Numbered from the stretch's first letter, positions 41,321 to 54,555 are shown. The stretch is DNA of 64,000 nucleotides from Gadus chalcogrammus (GCF_026213295.1 NC_079426.1:26784902-26848901), one strand, 5' to 3'. Numbers and translations are program-made. Notes: generated by a model not told the origin, from the sequence alone.

Positions 41321-44300
41321 TTAAAATTGCAGTTTGTATCTTACACTAATATAGTCTTTGTGTGCGTCCCTAAACAATAGAAACCACTGATGGTCATCAA
41401 ACTGCATTCCAAGGTCGCTTTCCCATTTTCTTCTGACCAAGTTAGTGTTGGCTTTGCTATGTGCTAATAAGAGCTTATAAATCAGGGACATATGTTTTCG
41501 AGCGATTTCTTTGGTTAATAACGATTCCAGCTTAGAGAGCTTTGGTTTATCTGGTGAGCCACCCAGTTGTGATTTTATATAGTGGCGCAATTGGAGATAT
41601 CTAAAAAAGTGAGTTGTAGGAATTTGGTAGGTCTCTTTCAGCTGGAATGACATGAGGACGTCGCCGTGATACAGATGACTAATCTTAGTTATATTTTTCT
41701 GGGCCCAAACTCTAAAACCATGGTCTTGTTGCCCAAATTCTAATGATGAGTTGGACATGATAGGTGTAAGTGGAGACAAAGAAGGTTTACATTCTAGATA
41801 ACGATTAACTTTGCACCAGATTTTAATTGAATGAATTATAATGGGATTGTCTGGGTACTTCTTTATATTTTTATTTTTAGAACAGTATGGGATATGTGAG
41901 AGGTCCTCTCTATCTAGGATATGGCTCTCTATCTGTGTCCAGGAGGGGGATTCAGTTCCTCCAAACCAGTAAAAAATTGGTCTGAACTGGGCAGCCCAGT
42001 AGTACAGCTGCATATCAGGGAGCCCCAATCCTCCTCACTCTATTGGTAAATACAGCGTTGATCTTTTAATTCTCGCGACTTTGTGACACCATATGAATTT
42101 CCCCACCATATTGTTGCATTTACTAAAGAAAGAGTCTGGACGATCAGCTGGTATTGATTGGAATAAGTATACAAGTCTCGGGAGTACGTTCATTTTGATA
42201 ACATTCACTCGACCCATCAGGCTTAGAGGGAGGGATGTCCATCTCGCTAGGTCTTTTCCAATATTTTGTAGTAAGGGTAAATAATTGAGTTTGTATAAGT
42301 TATTAAAGTTACTGTCTGTCACAATTCCAAGATACTTGATCTTAGGTTTAACCTGGAAGGGAGGATGATTTATTGACGTTGATAGCCCAGTTTTAGCCAA
42401 TGAGAGGATCTCACTCTTACCCCAGTTAATTTTGTAGCCTGAGAAACTACTGAAGTTGTCAATTAGGTTTAGTAAGGCTTTAAGTGAGGTATCTGGGTGG
42501 GTTAAAAATAAAACTATGTCATCGGCGTATCAAGATATTTTGTGTGTATTATTTCCAATTAAAATTCCCTTTATGGCATTGTCTTCTCTTATTTTTTGGG
42601 GGAGTGGTTCCAGGATAAGAGCAAATATTAAGGGGGATAAAGGGCAGCCTTGCCTGGTGCTGCGTCCAATAACAAAAGCGTCTGATACAGTTCCATTAGT
42701 GCTCACTCTAGCTCTAGGTTTGTCATACAGAAGTCTGACGCAGTCAATAAAATGTTTGCCAAAACCAAAGCACTCAAGGACTTTAAACATATAACACCAC
42801 TCAACACGGTCAAATGCCTTTCGGCATCAATTGGGCATTCGGCGAACCCGTAAACTTTCTGTTTGTGTAATTATGTAGAAGAGGCGCTAAGGTTGTTCAT
42901 GGATACTCTATTTTTAATAAAGCCAGTCAGATCTTTATGCACAAGAAAGGGAAGATAATCCTCCAGTCTTGTCGCTATAGCCTTGGCATAAACTTTGCTC
43001 TCCACCGAGAGCAAAGAGATAGGGCGGTAGGAGCCTGCGATTTCCGGCTCCTTTTCTGGCTTGCAAATTAACGTGATAAGGGCCTCCTGGATTGTTGGGG
43101 GTAACGTTTTGGTATTAAATGAATGTTGGTACATGTCTAGTAGGGGGTTCAATAGAAGATTATGATATTTTTTATAAAACTCTGGAGTGAATCCGTCTTA
43201 CCCTGGGGCTTTTCCGGACTGAAGAGACATAAGGGCTTTGAGAATTTCGTTCTTGGATAGTGGTTCATCTAGCCTAGCCCTGTCTGCTTCGGACAGCTTA
43301 GGTAAGTTCAATGAGGATAGGAATGTCTCACATTTATCAGCAGTATTCTCAAATTCTGATGAGTATAAGCTCTTGTAAAACCCTTGAAAACAATTGTTGA
43401 TCTCTTTTGGGTTACACGTGGTAGTGTTGTCAGATTTTTTGACTTTATGAATCATTGACGCTGACATTTGCTTTTTCAATTGCCAAGCTAGTAGTTTGTT
43501 ACCCTTATCCCCCAGTTCATAATATCTCTGTCTAGTCCTAAGTAATGCTCTCTCAGTTTTATAAGTGTTCGATATATTGTATTGGTTGCGTTTTCTCAAG
43601 AGAGTCTTGTGTATACCTTCCGATCTTGTTTTAAAGTGTTCCTTTTCCAAACTTTTTATTTCAGCCTCTAGTGTGTCCAGATTTTTCCAATATTATTTTT
43701 TAATGTGACTAGAGAAAGATATTATCTGCCCCCTAAGATAGGCCTTAAGCGACTCCCAGAGTAAGGAAGGAGAAGGGGCGGTCTCAGAGTTTGTCTCTAA
43801 AAATAGTTTAATTTGGGAAGTAATGAATTTATCAAAATCTGGGTTGTGTAACAGAACAGGATTAATTCTCCATCTGTAACATTTCTGAGATTTATCTCTT
43901 GGAAGGATTGTCAAGGAGATAGGGGCATGGTCAGACATAAAACGAGGAAGATATTCACAACTACTTATTCTGTGGACCATTGCCATGGGTATAATAAGGT
44001 AATCTATTCTGGTAAAAGAGTTATGTACAGGAGAAAAAAAAGAGTATTCCCTATTTTTGGGGTGTGCAAATCTCCAGATTTCACATAGTCCCAGTTCGTT
44101 GATCGAGGAGTTGAGGATTTTCCTTGATCTACATTTAGCTGGATTTTTATGGACGAGCGGTCCATCTTGGGGTCAAGGGTCAGGTTAAAGTCCCCCCCAA
44201 TAATTATATCACCTTCCACATCGCTGAGTTTTAAGAATAAAGACTGGAAAAAATTAACATCGTCATAATTTGGGGCGTAAATATTAACAAGTGTGATGTC

Positions 44301-44615
44301 ATCTGAATGAACTTTACCCTTAACTAATATGAATCTTCCCCCTGGGTCACGTTCTACTTTTTCTGATATAAAGGGAAAGTGTTTATTAATTGGGATGCAG
44401 ACACCCCTAGAGCTAGTATTGAAGGAGCTAAAAAAAATCTGGCCTCCCCAAATCTTACCCAGCTTCTCATGTTCCTTAACATCCAAATGAGTTTCTTGCA
44501 GAAAACACAGATCTGTCTTATTTCTCTTTAAGTAAGTAAGTATTTGTTTCCTCTTCACTGGGCTATGCATGCCATTTATGTTCCATGATATGAAGCGACA
44601 GGTATTCATAGACAT
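41321..44615 (-). pseudogene. Tx1/L1-like ORF2: endonuclease and reverse transcriptase, broken
   Basis: Reading downward: 44615-44004 is an APE-type endonuclease (ISWNINGMHSPVKRKQIL, LQETHLD with the metal-binding Glu, GGDFNLTLDPKMDRS), then MSDHAPISLTIL (catalytic SDH) at about 43935. The linker runs 43650-43198. RT begins NPLLDMYQHSF, with SYRPISLLSVESKVYAKAIA and STRQGCPLSPLIFALILEPL. A TGA sits just before YADDIVLFL (near 42525). The C-terminal region continues to KYLGI, GGLGLPDMQLYYWAAQFRPI and the end near 41321. At least six stops or shifts break it. The protein nicks target DNA and copies the RNA at the nick. Confidence 0.9.
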
Positions 44616-44860
44616 CGATATTGAGTAAATTCCCTAACCCCTCCACAGGAATAGTGGAGCAAAGACAACCTGGACTGGCGGAGAGTGCCTCCATCATTGA
44701 GTATGGGTTCGATTGTACTGCACCAAAACAAGAGTTCAATTAGGAAAGAAAAAAATAAAATAAAATAAAAAACAAACTTAACAAGCATACAAAAAGACTA
44801 AAAGATAAGAAAATCTGCCCTCTTCCCACCCACCCTCCCCTTTCCGCCCCTCCCACCCCC

Positions 44861-45514
44861 CTTTCCCGAATTATGGGAGCAGGAAAAACCCCTAAAGAAC
44901 ACAACGTGCGCGAGCTTGCACTTCACAGTACAAAATAAGCGCATCGATAGGTAGTAACGTGACAGTAACCCCTATTTTATGAGCACTGAATAAGGAGCAG
45001 AAAAACAGGGCACACAGGAATATAGTGTACTTAAGAAGACCGCATTTCCAAAAGCCCTTCTTCCAGAGATAGATAAACAAAACCTTTTTTTTTCTTTTTT
45101 TTTAATGCCAATAGTTTAGACGTAGGCTACATTCAACAGCGGATAAACAAGCTTAAAAAATATGTCTGTTTCAGATAGGCTATTCTATATTGAAAGCGAT
45201 CGTACATAAGCCTATGTCTTGTCATTTATAGCCTACATAATAACTTTAAACAAATCCAACACACACGTAGCAAACCGTGGCAAACCCGGCCACCAGGCGC
45301 TCGCCATCGAGCCCTCCGTCTGGGCCTGGCTCCAGACGGGGGCCCCGGGCTTCCTCAGGGCCGGGTCACATCTCCTCTTTTTTCGATATTTTCGATAACA
45401 TTTTTAAATAATATTAACCTTAATTTGAAATATTAAGTTAACACCCCTGACTTATTTTTTTGAGTTTGTAAAATATAAAAATCTTAGTTGGTATAACTAA
45501 CTTTCAAGTTTGTC
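44861..45514. other. Unannotated spacer between the two LINEs
   Basis: A pyrimidine-rich patch occurs at 44819-44872 and a T-run at 45082-45102. A GC-rich piece (45285-45370) stands out, but no gene or repeat name can be supported. Confidence 0.45.
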
Positions 45515-47700
45515 TAAGGGCAAGGCAAGGCAACTTTATTTATATAGCACTTTTCATACACAAGGCAGACTCAAAGTGCTTCACATATAAACATTGTTAT
45601 ACAATAAAATAAAATAATAGATAAGTAAAAGAAACATATGCAAAGAAATGAGTAAAATAGAAAGTGCAATGTATTTAAGATCAGATCAACAGTCTCTCTG
45701 GTATCCGCGTCGGGACTCCAACCCGACCTAAAAGGAACTTGGTACTTTCTCTGGGTCTCCAACCCGGATTCTAGTAACCCTTATCCTTTCTCTCTGGAAT
45801 AAAAATAGAAAATTAAATTGAAAGTTAAAAAGGCTTTTTAGTAAGTAAAATTGAAAGTGCAATGTATTTAAGAAAGTGAGAAAATTAAATTGAAAGTTAA
45901 AAAGGCATTTTAGTCAAATAAAGGTAAAGTATTTAAGATTTAGCAGAAAGCTATAGCAAACATAAAAGTCTTCAGTCTTGTTTTAAAGGTGCTCAGAGTT
46001 GGGGCAAGTCTTAAATCCTCTGGGAGTTTATTCCAGTTATTTGTTGCATAGTAACTAAATCCTGCTTTCCCATGTTTTGTGTTTACTCTGGGGATAATTA
46101 ACAGATTGGTCTCAGAGCTTCTTAGTGGTCTAGAAGGCTGATGTAGTGGAAGCATATCAGTTAAATATTTTGGGCCTAAACCATGTAGGGATTTATAGGT
46201 AAGCAACGTGATTTTAAAATCAATTCTCTGACCTACAGGAAGCCAATGTAACGATTTCAGAATTGGTGTAATATGATCAAATTTTTTGGTCTTTGTTAGA
46301 ACTCTAGCAGCAGCATTCTGAACAAGCTGAAGCTTCCTCACAGTTTTTTTTGGGAAAACTGTAAGGAGACCATTGCAGTAATCAAGCTTACTAGTGATAA
46401 AGGCATGTACAAGTTTTTGTAAGTCTTCGGTGGACATGAGCCCTCTAAGTCTGGCTACATTTTTAAGGTGATAATATGCCGATTTTGTAACTGATTTGAT
46501 GTGACTGTCAAATGTAAATCTGAATCCATGATAACCCCTAGATTTCTGGCTTTGATTGAGGTTTTCAGGGACAGAGAGTGAAGGTGTTGGGTTACTTTAA
46601 GCCTTTCCGTTTTAGAACCAAATACAATTATCTCTGTTTTAGTCCTCATTTAGTTGAAGGAAATTACGGCACATCCAGTCCTTTCACTTGCTCAATGCAC
46701 TGGCACAGCAGATCTATGGGCCGATAGTCATTTGGTGATAGCGATACATAGATTTGCGTGTCATCAGCATAGCAATGATGGTCAATATTGTTATTATGCA
46801 TGTAGATGTTGAATAAAGAGGGTCCTAAGATCGAACCTTGTGGGACTCCACACATCACGTTGGTTGATTCTGATACAAAGTCGCCGATGGAAACAAAGTA
46901 GTTCCTATTTTGTAGGTAGGATCTGAACCAATTTAAGACTGTGCCTGAAAGCCCCACCCAGTTTTCTAACCTGTCCAAAAGTATTGTATGGTCTACAGTG
47001 TCGAATGCAGCACTGAGGTCTAGTAGCATTAGTATTGAGGTTTGGCCAGAGTCCGTGTTAAGACGGATGTCGTTTACAACTTTAATGAGGGCGGTCTCAG
47101 TGCTGTGCAGGGGTCGAAATCCTGATTGGAAGGTGTCACAACAACCAGTTGATGCCAGGAAGTGATTAAGTTGCTGGAGGACAACTTTCTCAATGATTTT
47201 ACTTATGAAGGGCAGATTTGATATTGGTCTGTAGTTGTTAATAGAGGTATCTAGCCTCCGCTTTTTTAAAAGGGGTTTAATAACTGCAGTTTTCAGGGCT
47301 TTTGGGAAGTTGCCTGACTGGAGAGAGTTGTTAACTATCTGCAATATGTCTATTGCTAGGCAGTCAAAAACATTCTTAAAGAGGTTGGTAGGTAAAGAAT
47401 CAAGGCAACAGGTGGATGGCTTTAGTTGTGTAACAGTTTCCACAAGAGTTTTAGAGTCAATAACATTAAAGCATGCCATCCCTGCCACGTTACTTTTGCC
47501 TGAACAGGGTGGTAGTCCAACATTTTTGTTTGAAGTGGAGATATTGATGGCGCGTCTGATGCCTTCAATTTTATCAGTATAAAAAGCTGCAAACTCATTG
47601 CATTTCTGCGTGGAATGGAGATCAGGTGGAATTTGGGTTGGGGGGGTTGGTCAGTCTGTCAACAGTTGCAAATAGGGTTTTTGCATTATTATTTTAAATA
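45515..47700 (-). mobile_element. L2/CR1-like LINE, 5'-truncated
   Basis: The 3' tail (minus strand) ends AAAAGTGCTATATAAATAAA then GTTGCCTTGCCTTGCCC, a short tandem tail typical of L2-type LINEs, with AAGCACTTTGAGT before it. Upstream lies a broken ORF2 (45940-47690) that starts mid-protein, with no endonuclease. A matching small fragment of the same family is split around the nested stack at 20.8-26.9 kb. Confidence 0.85.
45940..47690 (-). pseudogene. L2-like LINE reverse transcriptase and C-terminal region
   Basis: On the minus strand: [12 protein letters not shown], then (frame change near 47635) [92 protein letters not shown] with the first Asp, [19 protein letters not shown] and [12 protein letters not shown] with the catalytic YADD at about 46750. 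A dozen residues are missing between NIYMHN and HCYADD. After frame breaks near 46650 and 46445 come IIVFGSKTERLK, KLDYCNGLLTVFPKKTVRKL, QLVQNAAARVLT and LKSLHWLPVGQRIDFKITLL to the stop at 45940. The C-terminal half is well preserved. Confidence 0.9.
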
Positions 47701-48818
47701 TTAAAAACACTTGGTTGAGGCGTGTTTGTCACTTATGGGAAAGAGCTGGAAAGAGCTGGAGTAACGGAATAAGATGCAGCTGGGCAGGGCGCCGAGAAGT
47801 GATGCATGAGGCATGATGGTGGCACGGCAGACAAGTAGGGGAGCATGATGGACTGGGATCTGATGAGGAAACAAAGACTTTCTAACTTAAGATAAAATAT
47901 ACTCTGATGATTCCAGTTTCTGCAAACAGAAGAGAAGGGGTTTAGTTAAGGACTTGTATCATTAATAAGATAGACTGACAATCAATAACAAACAAAAAAA
48001 TAAAACTAAGTCTTAGTTTAAAGCCCACTCACCACGTCAAGGTGCAGGCCAAGAGTGGGAGCAACAAAGACTCGCATCACAAACTCAGTCACAACATGAA
48101 AGAAACACATAAATACATGAGACATGTACATAACTACGAGACCATAGACCACACATCAAACTCAGACAGTCACAACATGTAAAAAAAAACATAAATAGAT
48201 GAAACATTTACATAAATACGAGACCATAAGATATGTTTGGGTTTCTCTTTATCTTAAAAACGAAATACACCTAACATTAAGAAAACGGAAGAAAATAAAA
48301 GTAATAATAGATAAAGCTAAACTCAGTTAGTGATGGGCATACATTTTAATGTACACAAATTACAGAGGTCATTGATCGGATGTGATGTTCAAAAATAAAT
48401 GCACTATTAAACTATGCCTTGTGCTCCGTTATGCAAGCTCCAAGTCTACAATTGAACAATGTCTTTTTGCAGTTTTGAGTGCTTTGTGCCAACTTGTGCT
48501 CCGTCATGCAAGCTCCAAGTGTCACACTGCTTAAGAAACAGATTCCTTCCAACTAACCATTTACGAAAAATGCAATCAATAATTTATGTACAAATAAATG
48601 GTTACATTTCAACCAGCAACGAAGTTGGAGTGGCCTACACACATAAATAATTGTAATACACCAACATTGTTAACTGTCATACATAGGTAGCTAAACAAGC
48701 TAATGAAAAATTACGAACGCTGAAATGTTAGACTATTAACAATAATATAAAATGATACCGTAATGCACCTGTTCTTTGTCTTTGGATCTTTTGAATAAAT
48801 GGATCAATATATGGTGAA
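47701..48818. other. Unannotated region with small duplications
   Basis: No gene is seen. A tandem pair of ~77-bp units lies at 48080-48233. CTTGTGCTCCGT and TGCAAGCTCCAAGT recur at about 48418 and 48494. Confidence 0.5.
48080..48233 (+). repeat. Tandem pair of ~77-bp units
   Basis: Both units contain CAAACTCAG, GTCACAACATG, ACATAAATA and ACGAGACCATA, with about 15 per cent change between them. Confidence 0.75.
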
Positions 48819-48829
48819 TCACAATGATC

Positions 48830-49200
48830 TTTCACGGTTAGCGGGTGGCAGGCAGGCAGGTAGGACAGTTCGGGTAAAAGGATAATTTATTAACTCAAAA
48901 GTCAAGTAACACGGGTGACGCGGGTAACACAGTGAACACCGGGAACACAGGTAACACACAGGACAAAACTCACCACAAACTAAAATGATCCGACAAGGAA
49001 CAAAGGAAAGACAAGGGCTTAAATACAAAAAACACACAGGGCACGCAACGAGTAACAGCTGAAACACATTAGGGGAGGGAGCAGTAATCAGGAGGGAAAC
49101 CTGACAAGTGGAAAAACAAGACCGATACCAAAGTAAAACAGACACACTAAAACAAGACAAGGAAACCGACAGACCATGACATGATCGCAAGCAGAGGACC
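48830..49200. repeat. Probable interspersed repeat, unclassified
   Basis: Starts with GGCAGGCAGGCAGG, then a TAACACGGGTGACGCGGGTA run, and GACAAGGAACAAAGGAAAGA with CAAGGGCTTAAATACA. This layout resembles a common fish dispersed repeat, but no termini or coding support a family. The antisense 123-codon open frame (Cys/Ser/Leu-rich) is not considered a gene. Confidence 0.45.
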
Positions 49201-51007
49201 GTGAGAGTTATTGAGCAGCAGCTGAACCAGTCTAAAAATCGGACACGTTAACGGAGCACTGAACTAGGCCCTCTCGGATGCCAGGTCGAAACAACATTTG
49301 TTTCACTACGACTCCTTTCAGCGGCACACCCCTCTTCTCCAGCAAAAAAAATAATTAGAGATAACGGCTAATACAACGCTTGAGGTGGCGTTTTGAAAAG
49401 AAAAAACGTAATTTTTTTTAGGACATGGCATGAAGGTAATTATGAGCCTTTGATTGATATCCAGGCATTTTTTGCGGGGACACATTCCTGTACCCAACTT
49501 ATATTGGAGTGAACAGAGATATCTACTTCTGGGTCCCATGATTTGAGGGACCCGTCCACAGCCCGCTTAAACAGCAGCAATACCAGGCTTGGCCGCTGAG
49601 CACTGGTGGATTGCGGAAGTATGCAGTGTTCCTGGGGGCTTGATACAGACACGCACAATCAGAACAGGTCAAATTCCAACAGACTCTGGGTCAAGGGTCA
49701 TGCAGGAAAACAGAGCAACGGAGGGTTTGATGTCAAGTTTTTTTCACACCGGAAGCAGGGAACGAATCGATGTGCAACCACAAGTGTGTTTCTGAGAGTG
49801 AAAGAGTGACAGATCAACTTAAAGAGAGACTGTGACAACCGAGGGGAGAGGAGGGAGGCAGGGTGAGGGAGAGCACTGCTTTCTCATGGGATTCACTCCC
49901 TCCTTCTGTGAATCTATTCTCTCGTTGACAGCATGGATGGGATGTGTCAACGTCCTTTGGAAATAAATATAATTGACTATTAACGATTCACTAACTATTT
50001 CCAAAGAGGTAACTTGGTGACTAATGAGCAATTCGATCATTGTGTGCAAGTGCGCTTACACTTTACATTAAGGTGTCTCTGTTTCAGTGTAATTACAGAA
50101 GTTAGTAAAGCAATATGTGATATAGCGAGCTCCACTCATAGGGTCGGGTCAGGGTTCGGCTGTTCTATTACGTTTTTACATGCACATGCTGTTACTTGAA
50201 CAAGAAGCCTGCAATTGGAAGTGTTACCGTATATTCCAATATGAATATGTATGCTGTATTGAATTTATTTTAGCATCACAAAAGGAACCCATTCGTTTAG
50301 ACCCCATTTTCTGGCATCTACCACAGCCTGTTCTGTCAGTGTCGGCTGCCATCTCTGGAAGGTTGGACTCCTGGGTGAAAGTGTTCATTATGTGAGCACT
50401 TTCACCTGACAACATAAGATAAGTGTCACCTGACAACTTCTGAGATAAGTGTCACTCTTCACTGTGTGTGCTTTACCTGGTAGGTTTATCCTGAATGTTC
50501 TCAACACTGATATTCCACACAGTGGCGTTCAACAGTAATCCTAAACAATGACAGTCCAATGTCAGTCCGCTTCTCCACATCTCCTCCTTCAAATCTGCGG
50601 GGGGGTTAGCTTCTGCAGTGGGTCCATGTTATTGGGTGTGGAGCGTTTGCTTCTTCTTTTATCACTGAAGGAACCATGACACAAGTCGCCCAGTCCTCCG
50701 ACCCCCTCAGCCCACCAGGGGAGCCCAGCCACCCACTTCAAAGGAAGAGGGGGTTCAAATCAAAAGCACGCTGTCCTCTAGCCTCCCCCCTTCCCATGTG
50801 CATTCCCGTGAAAACATGGTACTGGTCCTCGCTGTGATCTCAGTTCACATCTCATAGGTGTATGTGTGTGTATGTGTTCATGTGTGTCCGGTTTGAGTGT
50901 TGTGTGTGGTGCATGTGTGTGTCTGCATGTGTGTTGCGTGAGTGTGTGTGAGACCTTGCTTTTTGCGATGTCTTCCACATTTTACACAAGGCTCTGTGAT
51001 TTCCCAC
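49201..51007. other. Unannotated region
   Basis: No gene or well-defined element. GT-rich imperfect repeats occur at 50858-50952. Open frames are short and without domains. Confidence 0.4.
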
Positions 51008-51077
51008 CTTGACGTGTGCTGGCGGTAGAAGGGTCAACACGCACGCCGAGAGGTCATCCAATCGGCTTTGGAAGGCG
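51008..51077 (-). other. Possible host exon (weak)
   Basis: On the minus strand the segment is bordered by CGCGCCAG before it and AAG/GTGGGA after it, acceptable splice signals. It encodes AFQSRLDDLSACVLTLLPPA and HVK without a stop in one frame. The surrounding DNA is not a recognised repeat. It is short and could occur by chance; no gene family is recognised. Confidence 0.2.
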
Positions 51078-51756
51078 CTGGCGCGGTTCAATGGGAGGAA
51101 AGTGGAAGATGCCATTGGGGCCAGGGCATCAGCCTTCGCAGGACCTTAGACATTTGACAGATGCTCACCAACCCCTCCCCTCTGTGCAACACAAAGCCAT
51201 GTTGCATGCTCATAACACGACACTGAACAAGAACACACTTGATTACAAAGAGGAACGGAGACTCTTTTTGTTGTTCAATTATGTAAATTATGTTGAGTTA
51301 AAGTAACAGTTCAATGTAATCAATTAATCGTAGTATGTAGTATTAAGATGCCTTGCTAATAGGCTAATACCATGCAAACATGACACTACAGAAATGTAAT
51401 TGAATTCCGACTTTCTGCATTTATTCGTACGTTTCGCTTCAATAAATTGACTCATATCTATGGTTACATTCAATATAAACAAGCCCTCAAGAGAGGAGCA
51501 AGGATTTTACACACACATATATATATAAATATATCCAACCCTAACGATCCCTACATCAATGGTTAATTTTCCTTCCTCAGTGTTCCCTGTTTTCTCCTTT
51601 GAAACACAGTACTATGAAGACTGATTGAATTTGTCTGTGTAATCAACATACAAGAATTTGTGATTCCAAAGGAAAGCTTCTGACATGGCAGCCATTTTGC
51701 AGCAGTTAAGGGGTCGACTTTGAAGATCCAGAGTACTCTAATTGCTTGTGTTTATG

Positions 51757-51760
<4 letters not shown>
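51078..51760. other. Unannotated spacer
   Basis: No gene seen; a TATATATA patch lies at 51519-51532. Confidence 0.45.

Positions 51761-51843
<83 letters not shown>
51761..51843. repeat. (TG)n microsatellite
   Basis: About 41 uninterrupted TG units. Confidence 0.97.
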
Positions 51844-51846
<3 letters not shown>

Positions 51847-52251
51847 ATTGATTCTGGCTTTCTGTTGGTTTATCTTCAGACACCCCTTGGAAAGAAGCCC
51901 TATATTTCTATGCAAGAACATTTTGATTCCATACACATTGGTATGTTCGTTCTGTATTTGAATGACTAAGGATAAATATATACATCTCATCTTATGACCT
52001 GTCAAAGAGGGATATATATTGATTACACACTGTAGCAATGTCATCCACTACACGTTACCTCGGTGGCTGCCACGCTCCACCTAGGGGACTTGAACTGGGC
52101 TCCTCCAGTCCAGGAGACTGGTTGGTGGTGCTGGAAATCTGGTTTATTGTAACGTTTGTATAAAATGACGCATGGCTCTGGTGTCCCATGCTGCCATGTA
52201 GGAGATGTCTCTCTGAGTGTGTTTGGCGATGGCAGGTTTAACCTTTGCACA
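51844..52251. other. Unannotated spacer
   Basis: No gene seen before the hAT MITE target duplication at 52252. Confidence 0.45.
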
Positions 52252-52259
52252 CCGATTAC

Positions 52260-53545
52260 TAGGGGTGTGACACTGACGATACACTCAGCTCACGAGACGA
52301 GACGAGACACGATATTCGGTTCACGAGAACGAGACGAGACGAGATTTTAAGAAAACTACAGTGACAAAATATATGACTGGACCAACAGACTTTTATTTAA
52401 CCGAGTTGCACATGCATTTTAAAATGTTTTATTATAACTCTTAACATTCATGAAATTGAAACTAAAACTAAAATTTATAAAAATTGAAGTAAAATAAATT
52501 AAATAAAATAATTCTCTTTTTTTTCAAGTGCAAACAATATTATGTGCAAAACCAAATCAAAGTTGTACTCCACCAATACAGAGTGCAAATAGTGCAAACA
52601 GAGTCCGACCAAGTATGTCACTGACAACTTGGTATTGTCCGTGTCTTATCAGTCACTCTACTGCCATTCATCATTTCCACCGGGTACCCAAAATGCTGCC
52701 AAACAAATCATTTAAAAGTGGCGCGGGCATCTTCCACGGTAATTCGGGTATTTTCCGACGTCATTCTGGCTGCCTATGGCTGCTTCCCCTCCTTCTCCTC
52801 CTCCTCTTCTTCTTTTCCTTCTCCTTGGTTAGGTTCTGGCAGGCTTGAGGTAGCAAAGGCGCATTACTGCCCCTACAGGCCACAAATAGAAGTTTGGATA
52901 GCTCACAAATCTCGCGAGACCGATTTTTAACGCGACGTGGTGCGTTCGAGTATTCTCTGCGAACCGACTCGGATCTCGGATCTGACGCCACGCCCACACT
53001 TCAAGCGTTTAATTATTTCGCTCGGTCGTTGGAGGAAAACATGGACGCCCCCCGGAAAGCTGTTGTCGCGGTAGCATTGGCAGAGGACCAGGCGATCCAA
53101 TATCAGTAGGCTATAGGCCAAAGTCAAGTCAACTCAGGTTTATTTATATAGCACATTTAAAACAACAGTAGTTGAACAAAGTGCTGTACACAAATACAAT
53201 ATATTTGTGTACATAGGCAGAGATACGGACGCAGTAAGGTATTGCAGTAATACGTGATTGAAATTACCATTTAAACCACCAAAGTGGTCCAAGCACAATG
53301 AAAACAGTTAATACTTCAAGTCACAATGGGCGCAGCCATCTTGAATTCTGTCTCGGAATTTCGCTCGGTCACCACTGAGTTCAACCGAGATGGCGAGATC
53401 GCCGTCCGAGGAAAAGGGGCGTGTTTGTGCGTGTCGCTAGGCAACGTCCTCGGACCTCCGAGACGGATGGATATTAAAACGCACCATAATATCGTCAAGT
53501 TTAATCTCGCGAGATCTCGTGGCACGAGATCTCGTCACACCCCTA
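52260..53545. mobile_element. hAT MITE (TAGGGGTGTGAC ends)
   Basis: Perfect 12-bp inverted ends TAGGGGTGTGAC / GTCACACCCCTA and perfect 8-bp duplications CCGATTAC (52252-52259, 53546-53553). Both ends continue with GAGACGAGACGAGA or CGAGATCTCG-type motifs. The 1286-bp body has no firm coding frame and includes a nested LINE/SINE tail (53130-53200). Confidence 0.93.
53130..53200 (-). mobile_element. Short LINE or SINE 3' tail within the hAT MITE
   Basis: GTTTATTTATATAGCACATT and GAACAAAGTGCTGTACA match the tail style seen at 45525-45590 in the L2-like LINE. The 5' extent is unclear. Confidence 0.6.
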
Positions 53546-53553
53546 CCGATTAC

Positions 53554-54552
53554 TAAATGTACAACAGGTGTGCAAAAGCCAAAACAAAAAGGGGGTCAGC
53601 ATCAAAGCTGTTGTCAATGAGAGTGTCCAACTAGTATCGCCAAACAGATATTATTCCGCTATTAGATTTCAGCTTATTTCTAAACTGTTCGTATAGACTC
53701 TGCGTTGAGTATTTTTCGTTGTAATACTAATTCTTGATGTCGAAATCAAAGCAACTTGACAGGTTGGATAAGAGGGTTGAATTTATGGTTTATTCCAGGA
53801 TGTTATACAGCGAGATACAGACTTAGGTTGAATAATCTATGGTGTACGCGGTTGAGGAGCTGTTTCGTTACGTGTTCCTTGGCTGTCGATCCCTCTTCTC
53901 ACCGAACCAAAGTATTTATAATAAAGAAACGTGAATAACAAGAGAACAGAAGCACTCTCAGCCTTGATAAGGTATGTTGCCCCCGACGACCAGGTTGGTT
54001 CATCCTTGTTGAGACATAACAAATGGAGGAATGTTGGAAATAACACCTTGTGTCAGAGTGAGAGCCACTGCCTTGTTTCTAGACTAGAAATGTGAACACA
54101 GAGAGACACTAAAATGCACCAACATTCTACATTATGGACAGGCTAGCTTTGCCTCCCGAGAAGAGGTAAGTTCTTGGCCTTTTGTGGATTCAACCTCATG
54201 CCAATAAGCCTTGCACAGATGAAGGTAAAGTTTCAACTAAAATTAATTACGCTTATGCTATCCATATTTTATAATGTAAAAGTATATAATTGTCTGCTGG
54301 CAAAAATAGTTTGCTTTTGCAGTTGTGTTGAGGCGTTGTGTGGAGGCGTTTGTAGTAGTTGTGTGTTTGACACTTCTCAGCCACCATAGTGGATGCAGTG
54401 CCTGGAGACGAGTTCCATGTCTGCTGCCAGTGCCTTGCTCATGGTCATGCACAGATGTGCCACACACTGCTATACCATGTCAGTTATTCTAGACCAGAGG
54501 TCTAGAATAAGTATGTTGATTAGTCAAACGAACCCTCAATGTGTTTGATTTC
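53554..54552. other. Unannotated region
   Basis: No gene recognised. A short inverted pair TTCTAGACC/GGTCTAGAA lies at 54485-54508. Confidence 0.45.
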
Positions 54553-54555
54553 TAA

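Larger units (their letters stand above)
40445..44860 (-). mobile_element. Tx1/L1-like LINE, ORF2 only (5'-truncated)
   Basis: On the minus strand it runs from the endonuclease start (44615) through RT to a 3' untranslated region that ends CTCAATAAACACAATGT followed by A10 at 40454-40445, a proper polyadenylated tail. ORF1 is missing; the boundary near 44860 is uncertain. A SINE (40643-40886) sits in the 3' part. No target duplication was established. Confidence 0.85.

Noticed and set aside
46941..47582. Plus-strand open frames within the L2-like LINE
   Set aside because: They lie opposite the RT reading frame and show no domain.
48819..49190. 123-codon Cys/Leu-rich antisense open frame
   Set aside because: It lies in a probable dispersed repeat and has no recognised motif; composition reflects the ACA/AAC-rich plus strand.
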